This document shows, piece by piece, positions 1-9,020 of a stretch of 60,421 bases of DNA. Each line of letters starts with the position of its first letter. Within the stretch, counting starts at the first letter, position 1. The notes beneath the pieces were generated by a model. That model worked only from the letters and a program-made list of their open reading frames with translations, was not told the origin of the DNA and did not search any database. This stretch comes from Nocardia wallacei (lineage in GTDB: Bacteria; Actinomycetota; Actinomycetes; Mycobacteriales; Mycobacteriaceae), in NCBI RefSeq assembly GCF_029869545.1, contig NZ_JARWQD010000160.1, forward strand, positions 1 to 60,421. Reading direction: 5' to 3'. A program made the position numbers and the translations under genes.

Positions 1-26
1 AAGGTGCCGAACACCCCGATCCCGGG

Positions 27-701
27 CTACCTCGCGGCCTCCTGGGTGGTGAGCTGCGTGCGCATGCCCTCCCCGGGCCCCGCGACCAACCCGGGGGTGG
101 GCTTGCCTACCGCGACGTGGACGAAGAACGCCGAGCCCCGCCCCTCGACAACCGGCGCCCGGTTGTAGTCGATGACCAGCGCATAGTTGTACTGCGGGTC
201 GGTCTCCCCGAGATTCTCGCTGGCCGAGGTGTCGAACGGGCACTCGTCCGCGAGGCACTGATATTTCTGGTTGTAGAGCGGGCTCGCGGTATCCGACACC
301 CACCACCAGGTATTCGACGAATCCACGGGCAGATAGGGCAGCCGCGACCGCGTGTCGGCCAGGCGGCCGAATGCCTCCGACACGGTGAAGGTGCCCTCCG
401 GCGTGAAGGCCGACCCCTCCCGCGCCTGCGGCGAAATCCCTTCCCTGCCAACCCATGCCGACGTCGACAGCGTGCGCTTCCAGCGGCTGCCACGCTGCCA
501 CAGCTCCAGCGTTCCGTGGTCCGCGCCGCGCGGCGCCGTCACCCACAGGACCTGCGTGCCCGGAACGGCATCCGCGTCGAACGGTGGCTCATCGGCCGTG
601 AGCCGTGGCACCAGTAGCAGAATTCCGGTCACCGCCAAGATCACCACCACCACCGTGGCGATCACCCAGCCAGCCTTGTTCCGAAAATCGCTGTTGGCCA
701 T
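27..701 (-). CDS. YkuD-like L,D-transpeptidase homologue lacking the catalytic Cys
   Basis: A 224-residue protein with a short basic N-terminus and one membrane segment (about residues 11-33), so the rest is probably extracytoplasmic. The C-terminal half resembles the YkuD peptidoglycan L,D-transpeptidase family: a conserved stretch ending in FFVHVAVGKPTPGLVA, in which His195 matches the family His. The family normally has GC where this protein has Gly204-Leu205 (codon TTG), so the nucleophilic Cys is missing. The TAG stop is followed in the same frame by codons for PGIGVFG, which look like the usual end of the fold. The gene may therefore be inactive, a truncated pseudogene, or a non-catalytic relative. 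The ATG start has an AGGGA-type ribosome site about 10 bases upstream. Confidence 0.6.
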   Translation of the reverse strand: MANSDFRNKAGWVIATVVVVILAVTGILLLVPRLTADEPPFDADAVPGTQVLWVTAPRGADHGTLELWQRGSRWKRTLSTSAWVGREGISPQAREGSAFTPEGTFTVSEAFGRLADTRSRLPYLPVDSSNTWWWVSDTASPLYNQKYQCLADECPFDTSASENLGETDPQYNYALVIDYNRAPVVEGRGSAFFVHVAVGKPTPGLVAGPGEGMRTQLTTQEAAR

Positions 702-851
702 TGCCGTTCACGTCCCTGCCGGTCGATCGATCCCGAATCCGCTGCGCCGATCACGCCCGAAAAACCCTCGAGCGCGAACGATGCCGAAATCTACACCGCC
801 CGAGCCACGTTCGGTGGGCGATGGCGCACTACCGCGCGCCGGATCGATCTT

Positions 852-1415
852 TCATGGTGACGCGCGGAGCCCGTCGAGGACGAAGGGTAGGGCGGACTGC
901 CAGGCGGAGGTTCCGGCGTGCTCGCCGAGTAGGGACAGTGCCCAGAGCAGGTTCACCACGTCGTGGTCGGTGGCGTCGGGGCGGATCGCGCCGGCCGTGC
1001 GGGCGCGGTCGAGGACGGCGGAGAAGTGGGTCATGCCCCGGGTGCATGCCTGGGCCAGTACGGCCGCGGCGGGGTGGTCGCCGGTGAACGCCTCCAGCAG
1101 GCCGCGGTCGGCGGCGAGCCGACCGAGCATGTTCTCGACGAAGCCGGTGAACGCCGTCCACGGATCCGGTTCGGCCGCAGCCTGTTCGGCGAATTCGTCG
1201 AGGGCGGTCAGGCGGGGCGGGAGCAGCGCGTCGATGAGGGCGTCGCGGGTCGGGAAGTGGTTGTACAGGGTGCCGATGCTGACTCCGGCCCGCCGGGCGA
1301 TCTCCTCCAGCGAGCCCGCCAAACCCTGCTCGGTGAAAACGCCCGCCGCCTCGTGCAGCAGCCGATCGCGGTTGCGGGCTGCGTCGCGGCGCATCGGTTT
1401 CGTCACGGCGGTCAT
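852..1415 (-). CDS. TetR/AcrR family repressor
   Basis: A 187-residue regulator with a classical N-terminal TetR helix-turn-helix at about residues 33-56 (LEEIARRAGVSIGTLYNHFP) and a variable all-helical ligand-binding half. It is divergent from the SDR gene that starts at 1500. The 84 bp between the two starts carry two copies of a TGAGG-N4-CCTCA palindrome, so autoregulation and control of the SDR are likely. The ligand cannot be guessed. Confidence 0.88.
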   Translation of the reverse strand: MTAVTKPMRRDAARNRDRLLHEAAGVFTEQGLAGSLEEIARRAGVSIGTLYNHFPTRDALIDALLPPRLTALDEFAEQAAAEPDPWTAFTGFVENMLGRLAADRGLLEAFTGDHPAAAVLAQACTRGMTHFSAVLDRARTAGAIRPDATDHDVVNLLWALSLLGEHAGTSAWQSALPFVLDGLRASP

Positions 1416-1423
1416 TCTACAAA

Positions 1424-1484
1424 ACTTGAGGCACCCCTCAATCTAGTGATAGCGTCGAAATCGAAACTGAGGCACCCCTCAATA
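1424..1484. promoter_or_regulatory. Twin palindromic operators between tetR and the SDR gene
   Basis: The 15-mer TGAGGCACCCCTCAA occurs twice, at 1427-1441 and 1468-1482. Each copy is an inverted repeat of TGAGG and CCTCA around 4 bases. Their start-to-start distance is 41 bp, close to four helical turns, which would place two repressor dimers on one face. They lie between the divergent starts at 1415 and 1500. Confidence 0.75.
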
Positions 1485-1499
1485 TTTGGAGGAGATCGA

Positions 1500-2204
1500 A
1501 TGACCACCCCAACAGCGGCGATCATCGGCGCCGGACCGGGCCTGGGCATGTCCATGGCCCGCCGCTTCGGCCGCGAGGGATACCGCGTCGCCCTGGTCTC
1601 GCGCAGCGCGGACCGCCACGGCGCCTACCTCGCCGACCTCGCCACCCACGGCATCGACGCGACCGCCCACGCCGCCGACGTCACCGATGCGGAGCGCTTG
1701 ACGACGGTGCTGTCCGAGATCGGCGCGGTCGAGTTCGCCTACTACGGCCCGGGCCCGGCGCAGCCGATCGTCCCGATCACCGATATCGACGTCGAGGTCG
1801 CGCGATCGGCATTCGACTGGGTCTGGCCCGCCGTGCGGGTCGTCGGCGCCGTCCTGCCCGGCATGCTCGACCGGGGCGCGGGCGGGCTGATGTTCGCCGG
1901 TGGACTGTCCAGCGTGCGGCCGATGCCGATGCTCGGTCAGCTCGTGCTGCCGGTCGCGGCCCTGCGCAACTACGCGCTCACCCTGCACGCCGCGCTCGCC
2001 GACCGCGGCGTGTACGCGGGCACCCTCACCATCGGCGGCCTGGTGGAACGCGGCGACATCCACGCCATGGTCACCGCGGATCCGGCGAAATTCGGTGCCG
2101 CCGAAGGACATACGCTCGACCCGGACCGGCTCGCCGAGGCAGCGTGGGAGATGTATCGCACCCGCACCCGCGCGGAGCAGGTGTTCGACGCCCTCGGCTC
2201 GTAG
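1500..2204 (+). CDS. Atypical short-chain dehydrogenase (SDR) family protein
   Basis: A 234-residue Rossmann-fold protein. The nucleotide-binding motif GAGPGLG is at residues 10-16 and an acidic residue typical of the second strand follows in HAADVTD. The usual catalytic YxxxK is absent: where Tyr and Lys should follow Ser137/138 the sequence reads LVLPVAAL. Either the chemistry differs from ordinary SDRs or the protein is a non-catalytic NAD(P) binder. The ATG is preceded by a GGAGGAG ribosome site. It faces the TetR gene across twin operators and is presumably its target; the thioesterase at 2223 may be co-transcribed. Confidence 0.8.
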   Translation: MTTPTAAIIGAGPGLGMSMARRFGREGYRVALVSRSADRHGAYLADLATHGIDATAHAADVTDAERLTTVLSEIGAVEFAYYGPGPAQPIVPITDIDVEVARSAFDWVWPAVRVVGAVLPGMLDRGAGGLMFAGGLSSVRPMPMLGQLVLPVAALRNYALTLHAALADRGVYAGTLTIGGLVERGDIHAMVTADPAKFGAAEGHTLDPDRLAEAAWEMYRTRTRAEQVFDALGS

Positions 2205-2222
2205 GCCGATACGCTCGCCCCC

Positions 2223-2603
2223 ATGGGCTTCACGCATCGGATCCGAGTCAGGTACGGCGACTGCGATATGCAGGGAGTCGTGTTCAACGCCAACTACTTC
2301 GCGTTCGTCGACGACACGATCGACATGTGGCTCCAGGATGCCCTGGGCGCGGACTACCTCGGCGGCTTCGACTACTCGGTCAAGAAGGCGGCGATGGAGT
2401 GGTCGTCACCGGCGCGGCTGCGCGAGGTGGTCGAGCTGACGCCGGAGGTGACGCGCTGGGGGCGCACATCGTTCGACGTGGCGGTGCGGCTGGCGGTCGG
2501 CGATCGCGCGGTGGGCCGCGCGGAGCTGGTCCTGATCAGCATCGCGCACGACACCTACGAGCCGACACCGGTCCCCGAGCAGGTGCGCGACGCCCTGGGC
2601 TGA
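2223..2603 (+). CDS. Hotdog-fold acyl-CoA thioesterase (YbgC/4HBT family)
   Basis: A 126-residue single-domain protein. The N-terminus has the 4-hydroxybenzoyl-CoA thioesterase signature: RYGDCDMQGVVFNANYF, with the Asp of GDCD in the usual catalytic region. It should hydrolyse short or medium acyl-CoA thioesters in the cytoplasm. It starts 18 bp after the SDR stop and probably shares its transcript. Length and motif fit the family well; the substrate is unknown. Confidence 0.85.
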   Translation: MGFTHRIRVRYGDCDMQGVVFNANYFAFVDDTIDMWLQDALGADYLGGFDYSVKKAAMEWSSPARLREVVELTPEVTRWGRTSFDVAVRLAVGDRAVGRAELVLISIAHDTYEPTPVPEQVRDALG

Positions 2604-2752
2604 GCGCACCACCGATTCCGCTGCCGGGCAACATGTCGGACCCGTCTGGCAAGGTGAACCCCACACCGCGGCCGGACCGGCCCGGATCGACAGCCCGCCC
2701 CGGCGTCGGGCAGGATATACGGCGCGGACAGCGACTGGGAGGAGCCCAAGGA

Positions 2753-2998
2753 ATGCTGCGGTTGATCATCGGCCTCGCAGCCGGATACGTGCTCGGGACG
2801 AAGGCCGGGCGGGCGCGCTACGAGCAGATCAGCAAGACCACCCGCGCCATCACCGCCAGCCCGGTCACCCGCAAGGTCCTGCAGGTGGGTAGGCAGAAGC
2901 TGTCCGACAAGCTCAACACCCAGCCCAGGCTGGAGCCCATGGAGCCGCTCGACGAGCGCACCACGATCATGATCCCGCAGGATCAGCTGCGCCGCTGA
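2753..2998 (+). CDS. Small conserved actinobacterial protein (Rv2342-like)
   Basis: An 81-residue protein with a hydrophobic N-terminus (residues 2-15) followed by TKAGRARYEQI and a basic helix, resembling YtxH-type small membrane-associated proteins. In M. tuberculosis a protein of this kind (Rv2342) also sits next to dnaG in convergent orientation, which supports the call. A GGGAGGAG ribosome site lies 8-10 bases before the ATG. The function is not known. Confidence 0.75.
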   Translation: MLRLIIGLAAGYVLGTKAGRARYEQISKTTRAITASPVTRKVLQVGRQKLSDKLNTQPRLEPMEPLDERTTIMIPQDQLRR

Positions 2999-3017
2999 GC
3001 GCGCGTCACCGTCCCGC

Positions 3018-4934
3018 TCAGCCCACGGCGAAGTCGCCGCCGTTGCCCATGGCTTGGGCTAGGAGGCTCTTGCGGTATTGCTCCAGGGCGACGAGGTCGC
3101 CGAACAGGGCCATGTAGGCGTCGGGCTGTTCGGTGGAGGACACGCGCTGGAGTTTGGACTTCAGTTCGGCGATCTGGCGGCCCACCCATGCCTCCTGGGT
3201 CCGGGCCAGCACGCCGGTGATGAAGCGCTGGATATCGTCGACCGACTTGACCGGAAGCGGCTCGGCGGACAGTTCCGACACCAGGGCGCGCAGGGTGAGG
3301 TCGTCGGTGTGGTCGGCGACCCGGGTCACCCACTCGGAACCGCCCAGGCCCGCGCCGGTCCCGCCCGCCTCGGCGATCGCCGCCCGCACCGCGACATAGG
3401 CGGGATGGGTGAACGCCTCCGGCTCGAGCGCATCGAATATGGGCCCGGCCAGCGCCGGGTACTGCAGCGCGGCCGCCAGCACCTGCCGCTGCGGCACCAG
3501 CACCGGATCGTTCGGATTGGGGCGAGCCGCCGGATGCTCGGAAACCGTTGCGGCGGGAGCGGATTCGCGCACCGGCGCGCCACCCTTGCGGGGACCGCGG
3601 CGCGCGGCATCCCCCACGCGCCGCACCACCAGCTGGATGTCGTCCCAGCCGACCCACCCGGCCAGTTTGGTCGCGTACGCCTTGCGCAGCGCGTTGTCCT
3701 TGATCTGCGCCACCACCGGCACCGCCCGGCGCAGCGCCTCCACCTGGCCCTCGGGGGTGTCCAGGTTGTGGTCGGCGAGCAGGCCGCGAATCACGAACTC
3801 GTACAACGGCACCCGCCGCGCCACCAGATCGCGGACCGCGCCGTCGCCCGAGCGCTGCCGCAACTCGCACGGATCCTGACCGTCGGGGGCTACCGCGATG
3901 TAGGTCTGCCCGGCCAGCTTCTGATCCCCGGAGAAGGCCTTCAGCGCCGCCGCCTGACCGGCCTCGTCACCGTCGAAGGTGTAGATGATCTCGCCGCGCC
4001 AGAAGTTGTCGTCCATCAGCAGCCGCCGCAGCACCGACAGATGCTCGTCGCCGAAGGCGGTGCCACAGGAGGCCACGGCGGTCTTCACGCCCGACAGATG
4101 CATCGCCATCACGTCGGTGTAGCCCTCGACCACGACCGCCTGATGGCTCTTGGCGATCTCCCGCTTGGCCAGGTCCAGCCCGAACAGCACCTGAGACTTC
4201 TTGTACAGCACCGTTTCCGGCGTATTGATGTACTTCGCGGTCATCTGGTCGTCGTCGAACAGACGGCGCGCGCCGAAGCCGATGATGTCGCCGCCCAGAT
4301 TGCGGATCGGCCACAGCAGCCGCCGATGGAACCGGTCGATCGGGCCGTGGCGGCCGGGCTTCGCGAGCCCCGCCGCCTCCAGCTCCTTGACGTCGAATCC
4401 CTTGCGCAGCAAGTGTTTCGTGAGGCTGTCCCACCCGGCGGGCGCGTAACCGCAGCCGAACTGCCGGGCGGCGTTGCCGTCGAAGTTGCGGTCGGTGAGA
4501 TATTTGCGGGCGACCTCGGCGCCCGGCTCGTTGAGCTGCGCGGCGTAGAACTCGTGCGCGGCGGCATTGGCGGCGACCAGCCGCGAGCGGGTGCCGCGGT
4601 CGCGCTGCACCGAGGTGCCGCCGCCCTCGTAGTTGATCTGGTAGCCGATCCGGTCGGCCATCTGCTCGACGGCCTCGACGAATCCCACATGGTCGATCTT
4701 CTGCAGGAACGCGAAGACGTCGCCGCTCTCGCCGCAACCGAAGCAGTGGAAATGACTGTGGTTGGGGCGCACGTGGAACGACGGCGTCTTCTCATCGTGG
4801 AAGGGGCACAACCCCTTCAGCGAATCCGCACCGGCCCGCTTGAGCGAGACGTACTCGCCGACGACGTCCTCGATGCGCACGCGTTCACGTATTGCCGCGA
4901 TATCGCGATCTGGGAGTCGTCCGGCCACGATCAC
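3018..4934 (-). CDS. dnaG: DNA primase
   Basis: A 638-residue primase that makes RNA primers at the replication fork. The N-terminal zinc ribbon has CPFH then, about 20 residues on, CFGC. The TOPRIM core shows VVEGYTDVMAM and FDGDEAGQAA, carrying the catalytic Glu and the DxD-type metal site. A C-terminal helicase-binding region ends at 3018. I chose the GTG at 4934 because the following residues (IVAGRLPDRDIAAIRERV) match the start of mycobacterial DnaG; a second GTG is two codons downstream. No strong ribosome site is visible. Order with dgt matches M. tuberculosis Rv2343c-Rv2344c. Confidence 0.96.
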   Translation of the reverse strand: MIVAGRLPDRDIAAIRERVRIEDVVGEYVSLKRAGADSLKGLCPFHDEKTPSFHVRPNHSHFHCFGCGESGDVFAFLQKIDHVGFVEAVEQMADRIGYQINYEGGGTSVQRDRGTRSRLVAANAAAHEFYAAQLNEPGAEVARKYLTDRNFDGNAARQFGCGYAPAGWDSLTKHLLRKGFDVKELEAAGLAKPGRHGPIDRFHRRLLWPIRNLGGDIIGFGARRLFDDDQMTAKYINTPETVLYKKSQVLFGLDLAKREIAKSHQAVVVEGYTDVMAMHLSGVKTAVASCGTAFGDEHLSVLRRLLMDDNFWRGEIIYTFDGDEAGQAAALKAFSGDQKLAGQTYIAVAPDGQDPCELRQRSGDGAVRDLVARRVPLYEFVIRGLLADHNLDTPEGQVEALRRAVPVVAQIKDNALRKAYATKLAGWVGWDDIQLVVRRVGDAARRGPRKGGAPVRESAPAATVSEHPAARPNPNDPVLVPQRQVLAAALQYPALAGPIFDALEPEAFTHPAYVAVRAAIAEAGGTGAGLGGSEWVTRVADHTDDLTLRALVSELSAEPLPVKSVDDIQRFITGVLARTQEAWVGRQIAELKSKLQRVSSTEQPDAYMALFGDLVALEQYRKSLLAQAMGNGGDFAVG

Positions 4935-4990
4935 CGAGTGTAGCCGCGTGCTCGGCGTGTCTCCGACCTGGACGGCGCCGCCGGGTGGCC

Positions 4991-6247
4991 TCAGGGAACG
5001 GCCGCCGCCACCCGCTCCAAGCGGCTTTCGGTGTAGGAGGCGATCTGGTCGACGATCACCCGGACGCGGGCGGTGTCGTCGGCGGCCTCCTCCCACCAGG
5101 GCAGCAGCACCGCGTCCAGGCTCCGCGGCGCCGACTCCAGCAGATGCGCGGCGACCCGCAGGAGGCGTTCGCGCTGGGCGGCCTGCCGCTTGTTGTGCTC
5201 CGGATCCGACATCACATACCGCAGCGCGACCGTCTTGAGCATCGCCACCTCGGCGGCGACGATGCGCGGCACCTCGAGGTCGGCGGCGTAGCGCGACAGC
5301 CGCCGCCCGCCCCACGCCTCCCGGGTCGCCTCGACCGCGGCGGTGGCGAACCGCCCGACCAGGTCGCTGGTCAGCCGCTTCAGCTCCACCGAGGCGCGCA
5401 GGGTGCCGTCGTATCCGGCCGCCGCGGCGATCACCGGCAGTTCCGAGAGGCGTTCGGCCGCGCCGATCAGTTCGTCGAGGGTCAGGGTGCGGTGCTGTGC
5501 CCGGCCCAGTTCGGCGAGGGCCGCCTGCTCGACGGGATCGGCGAGGGCGCGCAGATCGATGCGGCCCGCGATCACGCCGTCCTCGACATCGTGCACCGAG
5601 TAGGCGACGTCGTCGGACCAGTCCATGACCTGCGATTCCAGGCACTGCCGCCGCGGCGGGGCGCCCTCGCGCACCCAGTCCAGGCGCGCCAGATCCACCT
5701 CGTAGGCGCCGAACTTCGAGTTCGAAGCCGTTCTGCCCCAGGGGTATTTGACGGTCGCGTCCAGCGCGGCCCGGGTGAGGTTCAGGCCGAAGCTCTCGCC
5801 CGCGCCGTCGAATACCTTCGGCTCCAGGCGGGTGAGAATGCGCAGGTTCTGGGCGTTGCCCTCGAAGCCGCCGTGCTCGTCGGCGAACTGGTCGAGCGCG
5901 CGCTCACCGTTGTGGCCGTAGGGCGGATGGCCGATATCGTGCGCCAGCCCGGCCAGATCCACCAGGTCCGGATCGCAGCCCAGCCCCTCGGCGATGCTGC
6001 GGCCGATCTGGGCCACCTCGAGGGAATGGGTCAGCCGGGTGCGCGGGGTGTCGCCGTCGCGCGGGCCCATCACCTGGGTCTTGTCGGCGAGGCGGCGCAG
6101 CGCGGCCGAGTGCAGGACCCGCGCTCGATCGCGCGCGAAGTCGGTGCGGCGCGCCGGGGCGGGCGACCACCGCAGCCCCGCCGTGGACGTCGCCTCCGGC
6201 ACCATCCGCTCTCGGTCCGGATCGGCGTAGGCAGGTACGAAATTCAC
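4991..6247 (-). CDS. dgt: Deoxyguanosinetriphosphate triphosphohydrolase-like protein
   Basis: A 418-residue HD-domain phosphohydrolase of the dGTPase family, which cleaves dNTPs to nucleoside plus triphosphate. Visible motifs are [10 protein letters not shown], the metal-binding HD in [15 protein letters not shown] and a downstream Asp in [11 protein letters not shown]. The GTG start overlaps the stop of the upstream ydcF-like gene as GTGA, which fixes the start and implies translational coupling. The length is normal for the family. Confidence 0.93.
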   Translation of the reverse strand: MNFVPAYADPDRERMVPEATSTAGLRWSPAPARRTDFARDRARVLHSAALRRLADKTQVMGPRDGDTPRTRLTHSLEVAQIGRSIAEGLGCDPDLVDLAGLAHDIGHPPYGHNGERALDQFADEHGGFEGNAQNLRILTRLEPKVFDGAGESFGLNLTRAALDATVKYPWGRTASNSKFGAYEVDLARLDWVREGAPPRRQCLESQVMDWSDDVAYSVHDVEDGVIAGRIDLRALADPVEQAALAELGRAQHRTLTLDELIGAAERLSELPVIAAAAGYDGTLRASVELKRLTSDLVGRFATAAVEATREAWGGRRLSRYAADLEVPRIVAAEVAMLKTVALRYVMSDPEHNKRQAAQRERLLRVAAHLLESAPRSLDAVLLPWWEEAADDTARVRVIVDQIASYTESRLERVAAAVP

Positions 6248-6942
6248 TGTTCCGCAGTGTATTTGAAGTCGGCGGAGAAGTGGGTGAGGTGGTACCAGAG
6301 CAGGGCGGCCGTCTCGCGGGCGATGCCGTGCAGCTGCGATTCGCGGGTGTAGACGGCCGGACCGGTGCGGGTCGGCGCGGTCCACGCCTCCAGGCCCTGG
6401 TCGCGGGTCATGGTGCGGGTGCGCAGCGAATGCCAGGGGTCGCTGACCAGGACCGCCGACGACAGCTCGCGCTCGTGCATCGCGTCGGCGACGGCCTCGA
6501 TGCTCTGCAGCGTGTCCGATCCGGACTCCACCGCCACGATCCGGTCCCCCGGCACGCCGCGGTCCTCCAGGTAGGTTTTTCCGGCGGCGGCCTCGGTGTA
6601 GTTGTCGCCGACGCGTTTGCCGCCGACGGTGATCACCAGCGGCGCCACGCCGCGCCCGAACAGCTTGTGCGCCTGCTCGAGCCGGGCCTGGAACACCGAG
6701 GAGGGCGTGCCGTTGTACTGCGCGGCACCCAGCACCACGATGGCATCCGCGCGCGAATAGTCGTCGATGCGCGCCACCTGCCACACCCGCACCGCGGTGC
6801 CGCCGACCAGCACGATCGCCATCAGCACCGTGCCCAGGATCAACCGGCGCGCCCACCGCAGTGCGCCGGACCCGCCCCGGCGCGCGGCGGGCGCGGGGTT
6901 GGGTGGACGCGTCGTTGCTGGGCGGGTGGGGGCCGATGGCAT
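6244..6942 (-). CDS. YdcF/SanA family (DUF218) membrane protein
   Basis: About 232 residues from the ATG used here. One membrane segment ([15 protein letters not shown]) is followed by an extracytoplasmic DUF218 domain with [21 protein letters not shown] and [13 protein letters not shown]. Relatives such as SanA are linked to envelope integrity; the chemistry is unclear. The frame stays open upstream and an ATG at 6999, 11 bp after the end of the preceding MBL gene, is an equally good start. Its stop overlaps the dgt start by 4 bp. Confidence 0.85.
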   Translation of the reverse strand: MPSAPTRPATTRPPNPAPAARRGGSGALRWARRLILGTVLMAIVLVGGTAVRVWQVARIDDYSRADAIVVLGAAQYNGTPSSVFQARLEQAHKLFGRGVAPLVITVGGKRVGDNYTEAAAGKTYLEDRGVPGDRIVAVESGSDTLQSIEAVADAMHERELSSAVLVSDPWHSLRTRTMTRDQGLEAWTAPTRTGPAVYTRESQLHGIARETAALLWYHLTHFSADFKYTAEQ

Positions 6943-7010
6943 TCCCCGAGTCTGCCAGCGGTCGGTCACGCCGAGGTTGCGGTGTGACGTGTGCGGCATC
7001 CAGCGCTTTC

Positions 7011-7688
7011 TCACCAACCGCGGCGGCGCCACTCGCCCAGGTGCGGACGCTCCGCCCCGAGCGTGGTGTCGTCGCCGTGGCCCGGGTAGACCACCGTGTC
7101 GTCGCCGTAGCGATCGAACAGTTTGCCGGTGACATCGCCGTACAGCGAGTCGAACGCCTCCGGCGACCCGGTCTTGCCGACACCCCCCGGGAACAGCGAG
7201 TCGCCGGTGAACAGGTGGGTGCGCCCGGCACCGTCGGTGAGCGCCAGCGCCACCGAGCCCGGTGTGTGGCCGCGCAGGTGGATCACCGCGAGCGCCAGGT
7301 CGCCGACGTGCACCGTGTCGCCGTCGGCCAGCAGTCTGTCGGGCCGGATCGGGAGCGGGGCGGAATCCAGTTCGTGGGCGGCGGTGGGGACGCCGGTCTC
7401 GGCCGCCACCTCCGCCAGCGCCTGCCAGTGGTCGGGATGCTGGTGGGTGGTGACGATCAGCCGCACCTGCCCGGACACCTCCTGGCCCACCAGCTCGAGA
7501 ATCCGAGCCGACTCGTTGGCCGCGTCTATCAGCAGCGCGGCGCCGGTGGCGGCGTCCTGCACCAGATAGCAGTTGTTGTCCATCGGGCCGACCGACATCT
7601 TCACGATGCGCGCACCGGGCACCTCGCGCTGCTGCGGGTGCGAGCCCGGCGAAACGTGGCCGGTGTACGGGGTTTCGATCGTGATCAT
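7011..7688 (-). CDS. Metallo-beta-lactamase fold hydrolase (glyoxalase II-like)
   Basis: A 225-residue MBL-fold enzyme with the metal-binding motif THQHPDHW, then HLRGHTPGS, then GDSLF and a C-terminal YPGHGDDT. The layout resembles hydroxyacylglutathione hydrolases, although actinobacteria use mycothiol rather than glutathione, so the natural thioester is uncertain. I chose the ATG giving [10 protein letters not shown]; an upstream ATG adds eight residues. It is the first gene of a probable MBL-ydcF-dgt operon. Confidence 0.85.
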   Translation of the reverse strand: MITIETPYTGHVSPGSHPQQREVPGARIVKMSVGPMDNNCYLVQDAATGAALLIDAANESARILELVGQEVSGQVRLIVTTHQHPDHWQALAEVAAETGVPTAAHELDSAPLPIRPDRLLADGDTVHVGDLALAVIHLRGHTPGSVALALTDGAGRTHLFTGDSLFPGGVGKTGSPEAFDSLYGDVTGKLFDRYGDDTVVYPGHGDDTTLGAERPHLGEWRRRGW

Positions 7689-7807
7689 CTGCCCGATCGT
7701 AGCGCGCGGCACCGACCGGACCGGGGTCGCGAGTGCCGATGATGAGTTTGCGGCCGGGCCCGAGTCCCTACCTGATGAATCCGTCCATTCCGAACAAGGA
7801 GTTCACG

Positions 7808-8533
7808 ATGAATCGTCCGGCCGTGGTGTCCCGGAACGAGTGGCTGACCGCGCGCAAGCGGCTGCTCGCCGAGGAGAAGGAACTCACCCGCCGCATGGAC
7901 GCGCTGGCCGAACGGCGGCGCGAACTACCCATGGTGAAGATCGACAAGGAGTACGTATTCGAGTGCGCCACAGGCAAAGTCGGCCTGGCGGATCTGTTCG
8001 AGGGCCGCCGTCAGCTCATCGTCTATCACATGATGTGGCGCTGGGACCTCGACGCGGGCTGCCCCAGTTGCGCGCTGCTGCTCGACAACGTCGGGCCGGT
8101 CGCCCACCTCAACGCCGTGGACACCACCTTCGCGGCGGTGTCACGCGGGCCGTGGGACACCCTGCGGCGCTACCGGGAGCGGATGGGGTGGGCGTTCCCC
8201 ATGTACTCCTCCTACGGCAGCGATTTCAACTACGACTTCCACGTCACCATGGACGAGTCCGTGGCGCCGGTGGAATACAACTACCTCACCAAGTCCGAGC
8301 TGCTGGACCGCGAGATGCCGTGGTTCGTCGACGGCGAGCAGCCCGGCACCAGCGTGTTCTGGCGCGATGACGACGGCGCGGTGTTCCATACGTTCTCGTC
8401 CTATGCCCGCGGTGGCGACGTCCTCATCGGCACCCACAACTATCTCGACCTCACCCCGCTGGGCCGCGGGATGCATGTCGGCGAGCGGGTGCATCGCGAT
8501 CGCTACGACTCACCCCCGGTGCCCTGCCACTAA
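7808..8533 (+). CDS. DUF899 family thioredoxin-like protein
   Basis: A 241-residue protein of the DUF899 family, which has a thioredoxin-like fold. The N-terminus carries a basic helical stretch (EWLTARKRLLAEEKELTRRMD) typical of the family, then HMMWRWDLDAGCPSCALL with a CxxC-like pair. The end of the protein is rich in aromatic and acidic residues. The ATG follows AACAAGGAG. The stop overlaps the stop of the convergent gene at 8530. The function is not established; a redox role is inferred from the fold. Confidence 0.85.
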   Translation: MNRPAVVSRNEWLTARKRLLAEEKELTRRMDALAERRRELPMVKIDKEYVFECATGKVGLADLFEGRRQLIVYHMMWRWDLDAGCPSCALLLDNVGPVAHLNAVDTTFAAVSRGPWDTLRRYRERMGWAFPMYSSYGSDFNYDFHVTMDESVAPVEYNYLTKSELLDREMPWFVDGEQPGTSVFWRDDDGAVFHTFSSYARGGDVLIGTHNYLDLTPLGRGMHVGERVHRDRYDSPPVPCH

Positions 8534-8892
8534 CACCGTCGTGCCGCCGTCGGGTCCCGGGAACGGCGGCGGCGCAACCACATTCGGCCGAACCGTCGGC
8601 GCACGTCGGGTATCAGCAACAGCGGCAGGAGCACCAGGCCCACGGCGAGGATCAGCCAGGTGTAGGCGTAACTCGCCGTCTCCACAACGATATTCAGCGC
8701 GACGACGAGCGCACACGGCACCGCCACCACGACGAACAGCACGGTGTAGCCCCACGCGCGGGACTGCCCGGCGGTGACGGCCGCGGCGCCGAACAGCACC
8801 AGCCCGCACAGCGCCACCATGGCGACGCGAAATTCGAACAGCCACCCGAGCCGGTCCCGGGCCGTGCGCGCAGAGTCCCCCGGGGTCACCAC
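8530..8892 (-). CDS. Small multi-pass membrane protein
   Basis: A 120-residue protein with three clear hydrophobic segments (about residues 24-42, 48-66 and 78-93) and a strongly basic C-terminal tail. I recognise no family. The start is one of two adjacent GTG codons. Its TAG stop shares bases with the TAA stop of the convergent DUF899 gene. Confidence 0.6.
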   Translation of the reverse strand: MVTPGDSARTARDRLGWLFEFRVAMVALCGLVLFGAAAVTAGQSRAWGYTVLFVVVAVPCALVVALNIVVETASYAYTWLILAVGLVLLPLLLIPDVRRRFGRMWLRRRRSRDPTAARRC

Positions 8893-9020
8893 TACTCCCT
8901 AGCCGTAACTCACGCCGCATCGCGCGGATCCCCCCGCGCAGCACCAACTTTGGCGAACACAATACTGCGAACGCACGAGTTCGGCATCCCCTGGCCGCAA
9001 TTCGCCGCGGCGGTCCGGTG

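Noticed and set aside
3078..4943. A 621-codon plus-strand frame opposite dnaG
   Set aside because: It is antisense to a clear DnaG with zinc and TOPRIM motifs; high GC opens long shadow frames on the opposite strand.
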